A DNA stretch of 64,000 bases from Monoplex corrugatus (GCA_030674185.1 JAPXFY010000021.1:73264669-73328668), one strand, 5' to 3'. Positions 22,633-34,600 are shown, counted from the stretch's first letter. Notes: generated by a model from the sequence alone, not told the origin. Program-made: numbers and translations.

Positions 22633-23380
22633 ATTTTTCGTTGCCACATTGTGTGTTAGATGTCCGTTTGTTGTGAAGCAAATATTAATTTAAAAAAAAC
22701 TTTTTTTTAAAAAGGTTTACTTTGCTAGTTACCAATAGACCCAAACTGGCTTAACAGACAGTTACTATGCTGGAACCCCCAAATCCAGCCTCTGATTTTC
22801 ATTCCAAACTCACAATTACGAAAAGAAATGCTTGTGTCAAAAGGTGAGAACATCTTCGTCCCCTGCCTCATTTTTGGTCAGGTGAAAGATAAGGGTACAG
22901 GGAACTGGTTTCATGGAAAGGAACAATGTTGTCATTTTTGTAATTATTTCTGCCATGTTTCACACTTACATGTCATTAGAAAATCACAAGATCAATATAT
23001 CCCACTTGAGCTTTAGAAAAAATAGGGATAAAATACCACAAGCAAAACATGCATATAAAAAGGAACACTCTAGCATTGGTGTGAATACTGTGATCTACAA
23101 AATGGCACTCTTGGGTTGTTATAATGCTAATTGTGGATCACACTGTTTTCACCGACATTTACACCTAGCCAATAGTGAGTGTTACAACATTCCAACTGTA
23201 CACTAATAAACATACCTCTCCTGCAGGCAATGGCAAGTGGTGTGAAGTCCTGGCACTGACGCCTCACACCACAATTGACACTGGACGTAGGCCGGCTGGG
23301 ACAGCAAGGGCAAGAAAGGGACAGGGATGGTGGACAAAGAGACTAATAGAAAGGAATTCCCCTACATCTTCCTGACTGCT
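22632..23380. other. Unassigned sequence
   Basis: No supported coding region or mobile element end. Confidence 0.5.
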
Positions 23381-24000
23381 CGATCCTCCTGGCTGGTTCC
23401 TCCTGGCTGGCTTCTCCTGGCTGGTTCCTCCTGGCTGGCTCCTCCTGGCTGGTTCCTCCTGGCTGGTTGATCAGCTGGCTCCTCCTGGCTGCGTGGTTGG
23501 CTTGTTCTTCCTGGCTGGCTGGCTCCTCTTGGCTGGTTCCTCCTGGCTGGTGAGACCCCTGCCTCTACGAGGTTGCCTGTAGGATCGAGACAGAGAGGAT
23601 CACCTGGGACCAGTCTTGGGAATGCCGGAGATAGCTTTCAGGTTGTCAACAGAACACCCCAGCCAAATCTGTGGCCGAAATACTTGACATGCGTCCATGT
23701 CGCCTATCCCATAGCCACAGACTTGTCCAGAGTGTTCTGAAGGTTCCCATCCCACTGCCCAGTAACATTCCACACCAGGATCACCACTTGCTCTGCCCTT
23801 CACCAAACAGACAGCCACCGCAGAAGTGGGAATCCCCGGAGCTCCTGGCTCCCATTGGCTGGCTTACTGACTCCTCCTGGCTGGCTAACTGGCTGGCTTC
23901 TCCTGCTTGGCTGGCTCTCCTGACTGGCTGGATCCTTCTGGCTGGCTGGGTGGCTGACTTTTGGTTGGTTCCTCCTGGTTGGCTGGCTTCCTTCTCCTCC
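23381..24000. repeat. 14-bp minisatellite, two blocks
   Basis: TCCTCCTGGCTGGT-type units occupy 23381-23560 and again 23868-24000 in a more degenerate form. About 300 bp of non-repeated sequence lies between the blocks. Confidence 0.85.
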
Positions 24001-24339
24001 AGTCGATGCGCCCTTACTAAAAAAAAGAATGACCCCAGACAGAGGGAAGCAGATCGATTACCAGTGGACTTGTGCCTGGGTTCACACACAAGTCTATCAA
24101 ACATTCTGAAGAACTTGGTGAATTGATATATTCACAAGCCAACAGAAGCTGATATCATTGTGGTTACCCTTCCCACAAAAGACGGGGATGCACATGATCC
24201 AACCATAATCAAACTTCCCAGAAAGAACCTATGGAAAGAAAGGTGGGAGGGAGGGGGGAGTGATGAGGAGGGGGAGGGAGTGAGGGCAGAGGAAAAGGAG
24301 AACACGTCACGTCATTTACCTGAAACAGGAAGACATAAC
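24001..24339. other. Unassigned sequence
   Basis: Nothing recognised; a short purine-rich segment lies at 24240-24300. Confidence 0.45.
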
Positions 24340-24800
24340 ATCACTATCATCATCATCATCATGTTCCCTGCCACATGGCGTTGATGATCATGGCCCTCCA
24401 TATGCATCTATCCCTTGTCACCGCAAGCACATCTTCCACCCTCTCTGTCGTCAGCCACCCTGTAAGTCTGTCCAACATTTTCTCCCTGGGTCTACCTGGT
24501 ATTCTGTTTTCCTCCAGCTTTCATATCGTGACCATGTGCTCTAATTCCCCTTTCCTCATTAAATGGCCTATAAATTTTGCATGTCTTTTCCTAATCTTCC
24601 TTATCAATAATCTTCTTGCATCTGCCTCTATCAAGACTGTCTTGTTTGTTTTCTTTGCTGTCCATGGAACTGTCAACATTCTTCTTAGAAACCACATCTC
24701 AGCTGCCTCAATCTTGTTCTAGCTTTGCATGTTGACTGTCGACGCCTCATAGTCGCACAACATTATCGGTTCTGTATAACATTCAAGAACTCTCCTCACT
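24340..24800 (-). mobile_element. RTE 3' fragment, minus strand
   Basis: Starts with the complement of the ATGATG tail (ATCATCATCATCATG), then the complement of the C-terminal RTE region up to the ILEC-like segment near 24795. It is 5'-truncated and frame-broken. It lies head to head with the plus-strand fragment at 24959. Confidence 0.85.
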
Positions 24801-24958
24801 ATGCCATATACTGAAATAAATCAATGAATTAAATCAGTCAGTTATGAAATTAATTGTGCAGTCCTTCAGCCATACATCAATCTGTCAGTCAGTAATCCAC
24901 GTTAACTCGAGATTTTATATATACACATTTCAATGGACCTTATTTACATGCACTTACA

Positions 24959-25378
24959 TGTACTGTTGTATGGTTGCGAGGCGTGGACAGTCAACACGCA
25001 AAGCCAGAACAAGATTGAGGCAGCCGAGATGTGGTTTCTAAGAAGGATGTTGAGAATTCCGTGGACAGCAAAGAGAACAAATGGGACAGTCTTGATGGAG
25101 GCAAACACAAGTAGATCACTCATAAGGAAGATAAGGAAAGGCAGGCAACATTCATAGACCATTTTGTGAGGAAAGGGGAATTGGAACACCTGGTCACAAT
25201 GGGAAAGCTGGAGGTAAGAAGAGCACCGGGTAGACCCAGGGAGAAGATACTAGACGGACTTGCAGAGTGGCTGAAGACAGGGAAGGTGGAAGAGATGCTT
25301 GGGGCAACAAGAGATAGACAGATGGAAGTCCATAATCGCCAACGCCATGCGGCAAGGCACCTGATGATGATGATGACA
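24959..25378 (+). mobile_element. RTE 3' fragment, plus strand
   Basis: Aligns with 32627-33046: TGTTGTATGGTTGCGAGGCG, the WFLRRMLRIPWTAKRTN block, GRPREKILDGLAEWL and the (ATG)n tail. 5'-truncated and inactive. Confidence 0.87.
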
Positions 25379-25663
25379 TGTAGTGCCTTGTTCACATTAA
25401 CTTGATGAACATGAAACTGGAAACACGGCTTAGATACAAACTTGAAGGAAGAAAAGACCCCTTTTCCAAAGCTCTGTCACAATAGTTCAAAAGAAAAACC
25501 AATGGATGAATAAATGGAGCCATTTCTGTCAGTCCTATTTAATTTAATCATTCTCAAAAATATCGTTTAACTGAGGTTCAAAATTTACTAGTGTATCTGT
25601 ATGAGGCAAAGCGATCCCAAGGATTTCTTAGCCATTTCTAATGCATTTTTCCAAAACATAAGC
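25379..25663. other. Spacer
   Basis: No feature recognised between the RTE tail and the Tc1/mariner left end. Confidence 0.5.
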
Positions 25664-27189
25664 TACGCACAAAAAGTTAAGGATCACTATGAGAAAACAG
25701 GTGCGTAATAAACTCAGTTCGCTACTGTTATTTATTTCTCAGTCCAGCCAAATTGTTATGAATTCTTGTTCAGCTGTAAGTGGGCGATGTTGTGTTAGTG
25801 CGAAAATTGCACGGGATTCTCTACTACTGAGCTTGGCCGCAAACGGAAAAGCGGAAACTTGCGAAAAAGGACCTTGTTTTGGACCGTTCTGCCTGAACAC
25901 ATTGCACAAGCCAAATGGAAAAACCATTATGCACGTGCAAGCACTGCTGTTTATGTGTGAGATGCTGTCTCTTGCTTGGCTTTATAAGAAGACATTCCAC
26001 CAGTAGTAGGCCTGATCTGACAATGCCTCTCGGTCATTGTCAGACTGATTCAACGCTTCGCAGCCACTGGGAGGGTCCATGAAAGACACAGATCTGGTCG
26101 ACCGAAGAAGACAAACCCACGTGAAGATCGTCTCATTGAACGACAAGCCCTGCAGACAAGAACAGCCTCTTCCAGCATCATTTGAAGGCAGCTGAGGGTG
26201 GCTACTAACATCAACATCAGCCAACAGACCATATGGAACCGCCTTCATGGGTTTAACCTCCGTTCTCGTCGCCCAGCTGTACGGCCACGCTTAACTCCAG
26301 CCCATAGGGCAGCACGCCGCGCCTTCTGCAGACGTCACGTGAGGTGGACACGTCAGCAATGGTCCCAGGTCCTGTTCAGTGATGAATCACGCTTCACCAT
26401 GAACCACAACGACGGCCGACTGAGGGTCTGGAGGCGCCCAGAGCAACGCTATATTGACATCACTGTCCAAGAAAAGGTGGCCTTTGGTGGAGGTTCTGTA
26501 ATGGTCTGGGGGGCCTTCAGCCTTCACCACAGAACACCCTTGTATCATGTACAGGGTAACCTGACTGGCCTCCGATACCGGGATGAGATCCTTTGACCGC
26601 TGGCTGTGCCTACACTGCAGCAGATGGGACCGACGGCTGTCTACCAGGATGACAACGCTCGCCCCCACAGGGCAAGGGTGGTCAACGACTTCCTGCAGCA
26701 GTCTGGAGTCAACAGAATGGAGTGGCCAGCATGCAGTCCCGATCTCAACCCGATTGAGAACCTCTGGGATGAGCTGGATCGCAAAGTGAGGAGCAACCAA
26801 CCCCCTCCCAGGGATGCCCAACACCTCTACCAGATGCTGCAGGCTGAGTGGCAGGCGCTTCCACAGAGGATCTTCACCAACCTGGTCAACTCGATGAGGA
26901 CTCGCTGCGTCGAGTGCCAGAACAGCCATGGTGGTTACACACATTACTGAACTTTTGGGAGCATCAGAATGCCCTGTCTTGTGATTTCAATGACTTTGGG
27001 AAATCAAATTTCGATACGTACCCACTTTGATCAAATGTACACACCAAACGATTGCTCAAAATTGAAGGCAATTGTGTATCGTTATCACTAAAGCATGGAA
27101 TTAAATGTTTGCCAAACTTCACCGCATTGGCTTTCTTATTTTGAAAGTTATGAATTTTTGTGCAAGTGATCCTTAACTTTTTGTGCGAA
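25664..27189 (+). mobile_element. Tc1/mariner element copy 1
   Basis: Terminal inverted repeats CGCACAAAAAGTTAAGGATC (from 25666) and its complement (ending 27187) enclose 1522 bp. TA flanks the left end; the right flank is AA, a decayed target duplication. Near-identical to the element at 45970-47601, but about 106 bp shorter because of a deletion near 26027. Confidence 0.92.
26030..26949 (+). pseudogene. DD34E Tc1-like transposase, broken
   Basis: Catalytic signatures are all visible: VLFSDESRFTMN, YQDDNARPHRA and SPDLNPIENLWDEL, with exactly 34 residues between the second Asp (DNARPH) and the Glu. The first DNA-binding helices are missing: a deletion near 26027 joins ATGCCTC to TCGGTCATTG, removing the start and about 35 codons present in the other copy. 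A TGA replaces an Arg codon near 26594 (ATCCTTTGA here, ATCCTTCGA in copy 2), and the frame changes just after it. Inactive. Confidence 0.88.
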
Positions 27190-27735
27190 GCTTATTATGA
27201 TGTTGACATCATGATTATGATGACATAGCATGATTATATTATGATGTTGACATAGCATGATTATGATGACATAGCATGATTATATTATGATGTTGACATA
27301 GCATGATTATGATGACATAGCATGATTATATTATGATATTGACATAGCATGATTATGATGACATAGCATGATTATATTATGATGTTGACATAGCATGATT
27401 ATGATGACATAGCATGATTATATTATGATGTTGAAAATCATGATTATGATGACATAGCATGATAATATTATGATGTTGACATAGCATGATTATGATGACA
27501 TAGCATGATTATATTTTGATGTTGACATAGCATGATTATGATGACATAGCATGATTATATTATGATGTTGACATAGCATGATTATGATGACATAGCATGA
27601 TTATATTATGATGTTGACATAGCATGATTATGATGACATAGCATGATTATATTATGTTGACATAGCATGATTATGATGACATAGCATGATTATATTATGA
27701 TGTTGACATAGCATGATTATGATGACATTATCATG
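27190..27735. repeat. 46-bp tandem array next to the transposon
   Basis: About 11-12 copies of a unit made of GATGTTGACATAGCATG plus ATTATGATGACATAGC and ATGATTATATTAT. Each unit is two diverged half-units sharing GACATAGCATGATTAT. It starts directly at the right end of the Tc1/mariner copy. Confidence 0.96.
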
Positions 27736-27761
27736 GAGTGCATGGTCCAGCTACTCACAGT

Positions 27762-27877
27762 CTAATAATAATAATAATTACAATATTTATATAGCGGAAA
27801 ATCTTGATAAAATCAAATCTAAGCGCTGAAGCAGACACACGCACGCACGCACGCACGCACACGCACGCACACACACA

Positions 27878-27922
<45 letters not shown>

Positions 27923-29310
27923 TGGCTATAAATGGGGAGAAAGAATAAAAGCAATAAAAGCAAGAATAAAAGCAATGGAAAATTATAGAGAGCATAGCAT
28001 ATACAATTATATATTATAACCATGTGATTGCCCTCCGAGCGGAGACAGGCTGCAGAGGGGGGGGGGGGGGGGGGGAGGGTTGAATTAGGTTAGGATTTTA
28101 TGCGGAGGAGAAAAGGTGAGTTTTGAGAGCGGACTTGAAGGAGACAAAAGTAGGTTGCTGACGGACTGAGAGAGGAAGTTTGTTCCAGGAGAGTGGACCA
28201 GAAACAGAGAAGGCTCGTGGACCATAGGTATTGAGCTTAGTGCGTGGAAAGCGAAAAGTCAGAGGATCGGAGGCAGAGCGGAGGGTACGTGAGGGAAGAT
28301 AGATCTCAAGTAGGCTTGACAGGTAATCAGGGGCTGCGTTATTGAGGCTTTTGTAGCACATGATGTCTAATTTGTACTGTATGCGCTTTGATACAGGGAG
28401 CCAGTGAAGTTGTGCCAGGAGAGGAGATATGTGGTCAGCTTTTTTCTTTTTGAGTACAAGGCGTACAGCATTGTTTTGAATGCGCTGTAGGATGTGAATG
28501 GTGGAGGCAGGAAGACCAGACAGGAGTGAATTGCAATAGTCAATGCGAGACATTATGAAGGAGAGAACGAGTTTTGCAGTTGTTTCAACAGAGAGATACT
28601 TCCTGATCAGGCTTATACGATGGAGATGATAGAAGCAAGATCTGGCAGTTTGAGAAACAAAATTGTTCATGGAGAGGGTAGAGTCAATGCAGACACCAAG
28701 GTTTTTAGCTGAATCAGAAATTGGGACTGATGTGTTACATAATGGGAGAGAAAGAGGAGGCAGCTGAGAAAGTTTCTGACGGGTGCCAATGAGGATAGCT
28801 TCTGTCTTGTCGTCATTAAGCTGAAGTTTGTTGAATGTCATCCAGTTCTTAATGTCCGAGTAACACTCAGTGATGCGAGTCAACAGGCGCTGTATATTAT
28901 CAGGTGAGTCACTATCTTGAAGTTGGGTGTCATCAGCATAGAAGTGGTGTTTTATAGAGTGGGAGTTGATGATGGTGGACAGGGGGGAGGTGTAAAGAGT
29001 GAAAAGAACAGGGCCAAGGACAGATCCTTGTGGAACACCACAGGTCAGGTATGCAGGTTGAGAGTAAGTGCCATTGATGAGAACAGTTTGTTTTCTGTTT
29101 GATAAATACGAAGTGAAAAAGGAGAGAGCAATGTCAGAGATGCCAAAAGTATGATGAAGTCTAGAAAGGAGAATACCATGGTCAATGGTATCGAAGGCTG
29201 CAGACAGATCAAGGAGTGTGAGGAGAGAGACTTTGCCAGTATCAGTTGCAAGGAGGAGATTGTTGAGAATGTGTAGTAGGGCAGTTTCAGTGCTATGGCA
29301 CTGGCGGTAG
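27762..29310 (-). mobile_element. L2-like LINE copy D, 5'-truncated
   Basis: TAA tail and TATATAGCGGAAAATC end at 27762-27830, CA tract 27834-27920, UTR, a poly-G run at 28059-28074, then the ORF. Homology stops at 29310 within the RT (HSTETALL), followed by unrelated sequence. Confidence 0.92.
28098..28883 (-). pseudogene. L2-like RT thumb and C-terminus
   Basis: The 261-codon frame runs from TRITECYSDIKNWM to the family C-terminus [17 protein letters not shown] ... THLFSSA, which is the reference for the C-terminal frameshifts seen in copies A and C. The upstream RT core (28884-29310) is present as sequence, with FYADDTQ near 28935 in another frame. Confidence 0.85.
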
Positions 29311-29819
29311 TGAGTATTGTAATATTAGAGCACACATGACCGTCCAAAATGTTGGTATTTTCTGATTGTTGATTGATGCGGACCTGCATTGTTTACATGA
29401 GGCCTGCTTGGGGCAGAGGTCCAGGCTTTAGCTTTCCAATCTGACTGTACAAGTTCAAGTCTTGTGGAAAAAATCTATACACACATTCTTTAGTTTACCA
29501 AACTGTAAATGGAGTTGTCTGGCCCTGTACAGGGTTGGGGAAGGTTAAGCAGGGAGACAAAGGAGATGGACACCACTCTCATAAGGTTGGTGCCATGAAA
29601 AGTGTAGGCTACCTTGTCATTCACATACAACCTGGCCATTAGGGCACAACTTGTACTGAGTCTGATTGCATGTTTGATTTAATTGATGTGTTGATTCTCA
29701 AGTTATGGCGAAGCTTCAGTGGCTGTTAACAGATGAGTGGAGTCTTGCAAGCTTAAGCTGGAGACAAGAGGTGACACTTTGGTATCGTTTGACCTTGATG
29801 TTATCACATATGGTTAATT
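29311..29819. other. Unassigned sequence
   Basis: No exon or repeat that I can support, although it lies directly upstream of the candidate terminal exon at 30182. Confidence 0.45.
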
Positions 29820-30118
29820 GAACTTTTTTAGGGGGTGGGGATGGGGGTGGAGGGAATGGGGGATGTTGGAGGGGGAAATGTGGGAGAGGAAAAGAAATGG
29901 GTATGGAGAGCTGTTAGGGAGGGAGGGAAAAGTTAGGGAATGAGGGAATGGGAGGGAGGGAAGGGGTTAAGGGATAGAGGGAATGGAAGGGAGGGAAGGG
30001 ATTGAGGGAATGGGAGGGAGGGAAGGGGTTAAGGGATACAGAGAAAGGGAGGGAGGTAAGGGGTTAAGGGATAGAGGGAAGGGGAGGGAGGGAAGGGATG
30101 GAGAGGGAGGGATTGGGG
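29820..30118. repeat. Purine-rich minisatellite
   Basis: Irregular units of GGGAGGGAGGGAAGGGGTTA plus AGGGATAGAGGGAAT, with strong G bias on the plus strand. Confidence 0.85.
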
Positions 30119-30181
30119 CTCGGACAGGGTGTGAATGTGTGTGTGTTTCGGATGTAACGGCTTGTTTTTGTTCTGTTTCAG

Positions 30182-30246
30182 GTGAGACGCCCCCTGGAGA
30201 TTATGCTGGAGCCTTTTCCAACAACCATGGCGACCTTCTGAACTAA
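30182..30246 (+). CDS. Candidate terminal coding exon T1
   Basis: A strong acceptor (TTTTTGTTCTGTTTCAG, ending 30181) is followed by GT and then 20 codons in phase 1: ETPPGDYAGAFS ... GDLLN and TAA. The codons are more GC-rich than the surrounding repeats (GAC CTT CTG AAC), as expected of selected coding sequence. It looks like the last exon of an unidentified plus-strand gene. The exon at 33745 starts in the same phase with the same CAG|GT, so the two could be alternative ends. No upstream exon was found, and an RTE copy begins about 40 bp after the stop. The splice site and frame are seen; the gene is inferred. Confidence 0.42.
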
Positions 30247-30317
30247 GATAAGTTGTTTATCTATTAATGTTTAAACATTTTCTTTTTTGATGGACATGCA
30301 TTTTAGGACTGGGGGAA

Positions 30318-31136
30318 GTGAGATGGAAGGGGGCAGGCATGATAACATCAGGGGAATATACAGTGATATATTCTGGTGGTAATTCACATGAAAGAGGAGT
30401 AGGCATCATAATGGACAAAGACATATCTAAAGCAGTTAAGGGATACTGGGCAGTGTCCGACAGAGTTTTGCTGGTCAAATTCGGAGGCAAACCTTTTGAT
30501 ATCGACATCATACAGGTGTATGCATCAACATCCGCAAGTACTCAGGAAGACATCGACAACTTCTACGAAGTTTTAGAGATGGCCAAGGTCCAATGTAAAT
30601 CACAAGAAGTTACAGTCATAATGGGAGATTTTAATGCTAAAGTGGGACAGGTTAGGGTGGAGGATATAGTTGGACCTCATGGCCTTGGTGCACAAAATGA
30701 AAGAGGGGGGAGGCTTGTAGAATGGGCACAGATGAATGAGTTCATAACAAGAAACACCTGGTTTGAGCAGCCTAACAGAAGAAAATGGACTTGGATGAGT
30801 CCAGGAGATAATACCAAAAATCAAATTGACTACATCCTGATCAACAAAAGATTTAGAAATTCTTTACTGTCAGCAAAAACACTACCAGGCGCAGACTGCA
30901 ACAGTGTCCACAATCCGGTAGTGGGAAGGTTTAGGCTAAAATGGAGGAAAAGGAAACAGACCAAAAGCAACATCAAACTAAACCTTGGACTCTTAAAGTC
31001 AGATGAAATGATACGTCAAAAATTTAATGTACATGTTCAAAACAAATTCAGTGCTCTGGAAGACGTTGGTGACAGTGAAGAACAATGGACAAAGTTGAAA
31101 AGATCTATAAATGAAGCTTGTGAAGAAAATCCCTAA
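30318..31136 (+). pseudogene. RTE endonuclease domain
   Basis: 272 codons of APE-like endonuclease: IIQVYAST, MGDFNAKVGQ, WTWMSPGDNTKNQIDYIL and a degenerate end motif CNSVHNPVVGRF where SDH is expected. The frame ends with EACEENP and a stop at 31134-31136; the product continues in another frame (31111-31566) and then the RT, so a frameshift breaks the polyprotein here. Confidence 0.82.
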
Positions 31137-33033
31137 GGCAAAAAGAAAAGCAAAAAAGAGTTGGATGACTAATGAAATTTTGGGCCTGATGGAGGAAAGG
31201 AGGAAGGCAAAGAGAAACGAGGAGATATACAGGAAGATAAACAAAGAAATCAGGTATAGGTGCAATGAAGCTAAGGAAGCTTGGCTGAACACAAAATGCA
31301 AAGAGATAGAAGAACGACACAAAATGGATCCTCAGGGTATGTACAGACGAATTGAAGAAATTGTCCACAGGAAAAATACATGCACATCAACTGGTTGCTT
31401 AAAATCGAAAGATGGCACGCTTATCATGGAAAAAGACAAAATATTAGACAGATGGGGAGAGTACATTAAAGACCTTTTTGAGGATGACAGAAACGAAGAA
31501 CACATTATAAAAAAGAACTTTGAAGGACCACCCATAATGAAAGATGAAGTTAGAGCAGCACTGTAAAAGATGAAACCAGGAAAAGCCCCAGGACCAGACA
31601 ACATTACTACAGAGATGATTGAAGCCCTGGAGGAATTTGGCATAGAAAAAATAACAGTCCTCCTAAATGAAATTTACGACACTGGAAAAATCCCCAAAGA
31701 TATGTCAAAATCAATTTTCATTGCACTTCCAAAGAAGACAGGGGCTATAGAATGCGAACTCCATCGCACAATCAGTTTGATGAGTCATGTAACAAAAATC
31801 CTGTTAAGAATAATCATGATGAGGACAAGGAATAGAATCAAAAGAGAAATAACAGAAGAACAGTGTGGATTTGTGGAGGGGAAAGGAACTATTAATGCCA
31901 TATACATCCTAAGAACTATCATAGAGATGTCAATTGAGATGAATAAGGATTTGTATTTATGCTTTGTTGACTATACCAAGGCTTTCGATCGGGTACGACA
32001 TGATGAATTGATCAACCAACTGGAGAGACTCAATGTTGATGGAAAAGATCTACGAATAATCAGGAATATGTACTGGGAACAAACAGCTGCAATGAGAATA
32101 GAAAACAATATAAGCTCTTTTCAAAACATCAAAAGAGGAGTCAGACAGGGTTGTGTTTTGTCACCAGATCTGTTTTCACTATATAGCGAAAACATCATGA
32201 GAAACCTAGAAGAAGACCCTGGATTAAAGGTTGGAGGGAAAATGATAAACAACATTCGGTACACAGGTGACACTGTGCTAATTGCAGAAAATGAAAGGGA
32301 CCTACAAAACCTTGTGAATATACTAGAAACAGAAAGCAAAGGTAAGGGGTTGGAACTAAACAGCAGGAAGACTGAAGTCATGGTGATCAGTAAAAAACAT
32401 GAAATCCCCTCATGCAAAATAACAGCAAATGGCACAACCTTGACACAGGTTAATAAGTTCAAATACCTGGGAACGGTCATTTCATCAGACGGCAGATGCA
32501 CATCGGAAATAGCTGGCAGAATCGGCCAAGCCAAAACAGCATTCAAGAAGACGACAAACATTCTTACCAACAAATGCCTATCAATTAACATCAGAAAGAG
32601 AGTCCTTGAATGTTATATAGAACCAATACTGTTGTACGGATGCGAGGCGTGGACAGTCAGCAAGCAAAGCCAGAGCAGGATTGAGGCAGCCGAGATGTGG
32701 TTTCTCAGAAGAATGTTGAGAGTACCATGGACAGCAAAGAAAACAAACGAGACAGTCTTGATGGAGGCAGACACAAGTCGATCACTCATAAGGAAGATGA
32801 GGAAAAGACAAGCAACATTTGTAGGCCATTTTATGAGGGTTGGGGATTTGGAGCACCTGGTCACAACGGGAAAGCTGGAGGGAAAGAGAGCACCAGGTAG
32901 ACCCAGGGAGAGAATGCTGGACGGACTTGCAGAGTGGCTGGGGATGAAGAGGGTGGGGGAGATGCTGGGGGCAACGAGAGATAGAGATGGTTGGAAGTTC
33001 ATGGTCGCCAACGCCATGCGGCAGGGCACCTGA
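31111..33033 (+). pseudogene. RTE reverse transcriptase and C-terminus, catalytic motif lost
   Basis: Frame 31111-31566 (basic linker) ends in TAA at 31564-31566 where the next codons read MKPGKAPGPDNITTEM. The RT frame 31570-33033 then runs 487 codons: KPGKAPGPDNI, CFVDYTKAFDRVRHD, RGVRQGCVLSPDLF. At the active site it has IRYTGDTVLIAEN where the copy at 47.6 kb has IRYADDTVLIAEN, so the first catalytic Asp of YADD is now Gly. The C-terminal WFLRRMLRVPWTAKK and GRPRERMLDGLAEWL blocks are intact. Inactive by the stop, the frameshift and the active-site change. Confidence 0.87.
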
Positions 33034-33219
33034 TGATGATGATGATGCATGGTGGATGTTTTTCGTGTTTCTATAAGCCAGACACTGCCCTGCCTTACAA
33101 GATTTTTAACATGCGTATTACATGCGTATTTGACTTTTGTGTGTGTATACACAGCAAAGGATGGGTCTGGACAGTGGCAGGACTGCCTGCATGCTGACCT
33201 GGAAGATTTGGGAAAAAAA

Positions 33220-33312
33220 TCCTCCTTTTTCCCACCAGGCAGAGGTTCTAGGCGGATCGAACACAGGTCCTTCCTATTGGAAGTCAGACATTTACCCACT
33301 ATGCTATGCCCA
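33220..33312 (-). mobile_element. tRNA-derived SINE with intact pol III boxes
   Basis: On the minus strand, A box TAGCATAGTGGG (33306-33295) matches TRGCNNAGTGG fully, and B box GTTCGATCC lies about 33 bp further on (33262-33254). This tRNA-like spacing with no cloverleaf acceptor pairing suggests a SINE head. The downstream body (CCTAGAACCTCTGCCTGG) ends near 33220. Confidence 0.6.
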
Positions 33313-33720
33313 TTGCATTAGTTTAAAGCTGTTGCAGTTAAAATTGTCGTAGCATTGAGTTATGATGGTTGTATTATTGATAGCTTGTACAAGTATGAGT
33401 GATAGCATTTATCTGGTTAATGAGTATTTTTTAAATCAGTTTATGTAGGGCTTTTGTATTAAATTCAGCTCTGTTGCTATACCATACTTTGAAGATTATA
33501 AGTTGTTTCAGTTGTAATGTGTAGGAATAATAAACTGACACTTGTACTATGTATGAAAAATAGTATTCATTCAGTTTTTTGAGGTCATGTTATTTGTGTT
33601 TAATGTTAGGTCTAAAATTCATTTTTGTACAAGTTACGGGAATTGAAAAGTATGGGAGTAGGGGTGGACAGTATTATTTGTGGTTTTGCATTATTAGGTA
33701 TTACATCTTGTTTCTTTCTT
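33313..33720. other. AT-rich unassigned stretch, possible 3' UTR
   Basis: Contains AATAAA at 33529-33534 in GGAATAATAAACTGACAC. If the exon at 30182 is real this could be its polyadenylation signal, with the RTE and SINE inside the 3' UTR. Speculative. Confidence 0.25.
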
Positions 33721-33744
33721 TTTTTTTTTGTCTTATGTTTGCAG

Positions 33745-33824
33745 GTATAATTTCCCTGGAGGACAAGGATGATGGTGGTCTTCTAAGCCAAGATGCCGGC
33801 ACCAAATCTCGATTGAAGAATTAA
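33745..33824 (+). CDS. Candidate terminal coding exon T2
   Basis: A T-rich tract and CTTATGTTTGCAG (ending 33744) precede GT and 25 phase-1 codons: IISLEDKDDGGLLS ... KSRLKN, then TAA at 33822-33824. The frame starts at the same phase as the exon at 30182. The peptide is acidic then basic and hydrophilic, as in many cytoplasmic C-termini. A possible donor GTAATC follows at about 33855, downstream of the stop. Product unknown. Confidence 0.4.
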
Positions 33825-33914
33825 GTCAAGCCATGGACTCCGGTCAGGGAAAGTAATCTTTGTTGATCACTTGCTGTCATGTTTTAAACCTTTATGGTGT
33901 GTCTTGTGTCTGTT

Positions 33915-33947
<33 letters not shown>

Positions 33948-34051
33948 CATGCATGCGTGTGTGAGTCTTGTCTGTTTATATGTGTGTATGTGTGTTCATG
34001 TACAGTGTGATATCTTTGCATGCTAAGCATTTTGACTTTTGTTTTCAACAG

Positions 34052-34097
34052 GAGAGTTTGAGGATGATGATTGACAGTGGCACAGTCCAAAATTAAG
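34052..34097 (+). CDS. Exon-like segment, duplicated copy 1
   Basis: TTTTGTTTTCAACAG precedes 46 bp that end in TTAAG with donor GTAAAG. In phase 1 it reads EFEDDD then TGA (34072-34074). It could be a short alternative 3' coding end. It shares GATGATTGACAGTGGC with the repeated module further right. Confidence 0.35.
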
Positions 34098-34382
34098 GTA
34101 AAGATTACTGATTTTCAGGTTTTAGATGATTTATTCATTTAGGTTATAGACGCTTGTAAGGGGATAAGTATTGTGCATTGTCACGTGATTGTGTGTGTAC
34201 ATGTTCAATCTGTTTAGATGTTACACAGGGTTTTCTTTGTGTTCGACTAGTGAGGTAGTCCATCAAGAATATGGGTGGTGGTGGTGGTGGTGGTGGTGTG
34301 GTGTGGTGGTGGTGGTGTGTGTGTGGTGTGTGCGTGCGTGATGTCTTTGCATGCTAAGCATTTTGACTTTTGTTTTCAACAG

Positions 34383-34428
34383 GAGAGTTCGATGATGGTG
34401 ATCGACAGTGGCACAGTCCAAAATGAAG
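34383..34428 (+). CDS. Exon-like segment, duplicated copy 2
   Basis: Same acceptor and length as copy 1 and donor GTAGAT. In phase 1 it reads EFDDGDRQWHSPK then TGA at 34424-34426. The early stop of copy 1 (GAT TGA) is GAT CGA here, so one copy gained or lost a stop after duplication. Product unknown. Confidence 0.37.
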
Positions 34429-34508
34429 GTAGATATTAATGATTTTCAGATTTGAGATGATTTATTCATTTAGATCACAGATCCTTGTGAGGGGGATAAG
34501 TATTATGC

Positions 34509-34509
<1 letters not shown>

Positions 34510-34600
<91 letters not shown>

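Larger units (their letters stand above)
30285..33050 (+). mobile_element. RTE-like LINE copy R2, most complete
   Basis: Runs from an endonuclease segment (ILGLGEVRWKGAG, one frameshift before it) to the (TGA)n/(ATG)n tail at 33030-33046. It is truncated at its 5' end, since the copy at position 1 extends further into the endonuclease. It serves as the reference for the other RTE fragments in the window. Confidence 0.92.

Noticed and set aside
24340..25378. Twin-priming inversion of a single LINE insertion
   Set aside because: Both arms contain the same 3' region with its own ATG tail; twin priming gives non-overlapping segments with one tail.
25689..26006. 105-codon frame at the 5' part of the Tc1/mariner element (also 47259-47576) as a second gene
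   Set aside because: It lies in the untranslated part and overlaps the transposase start region in another frame; conserved only because the two copies are recent.
29940..30115. Telomere-like repeats (GGTTAAGGG)
   Set aside because: Spacing and sequence are irregular and do not match TTAGGG arrays; part of a purine minisatellite.
33220..33312. tRNA gene on the minus strand
   Set aside because: A and B boxes are good but the acceptor stem does not pair; it fits a SINE head.
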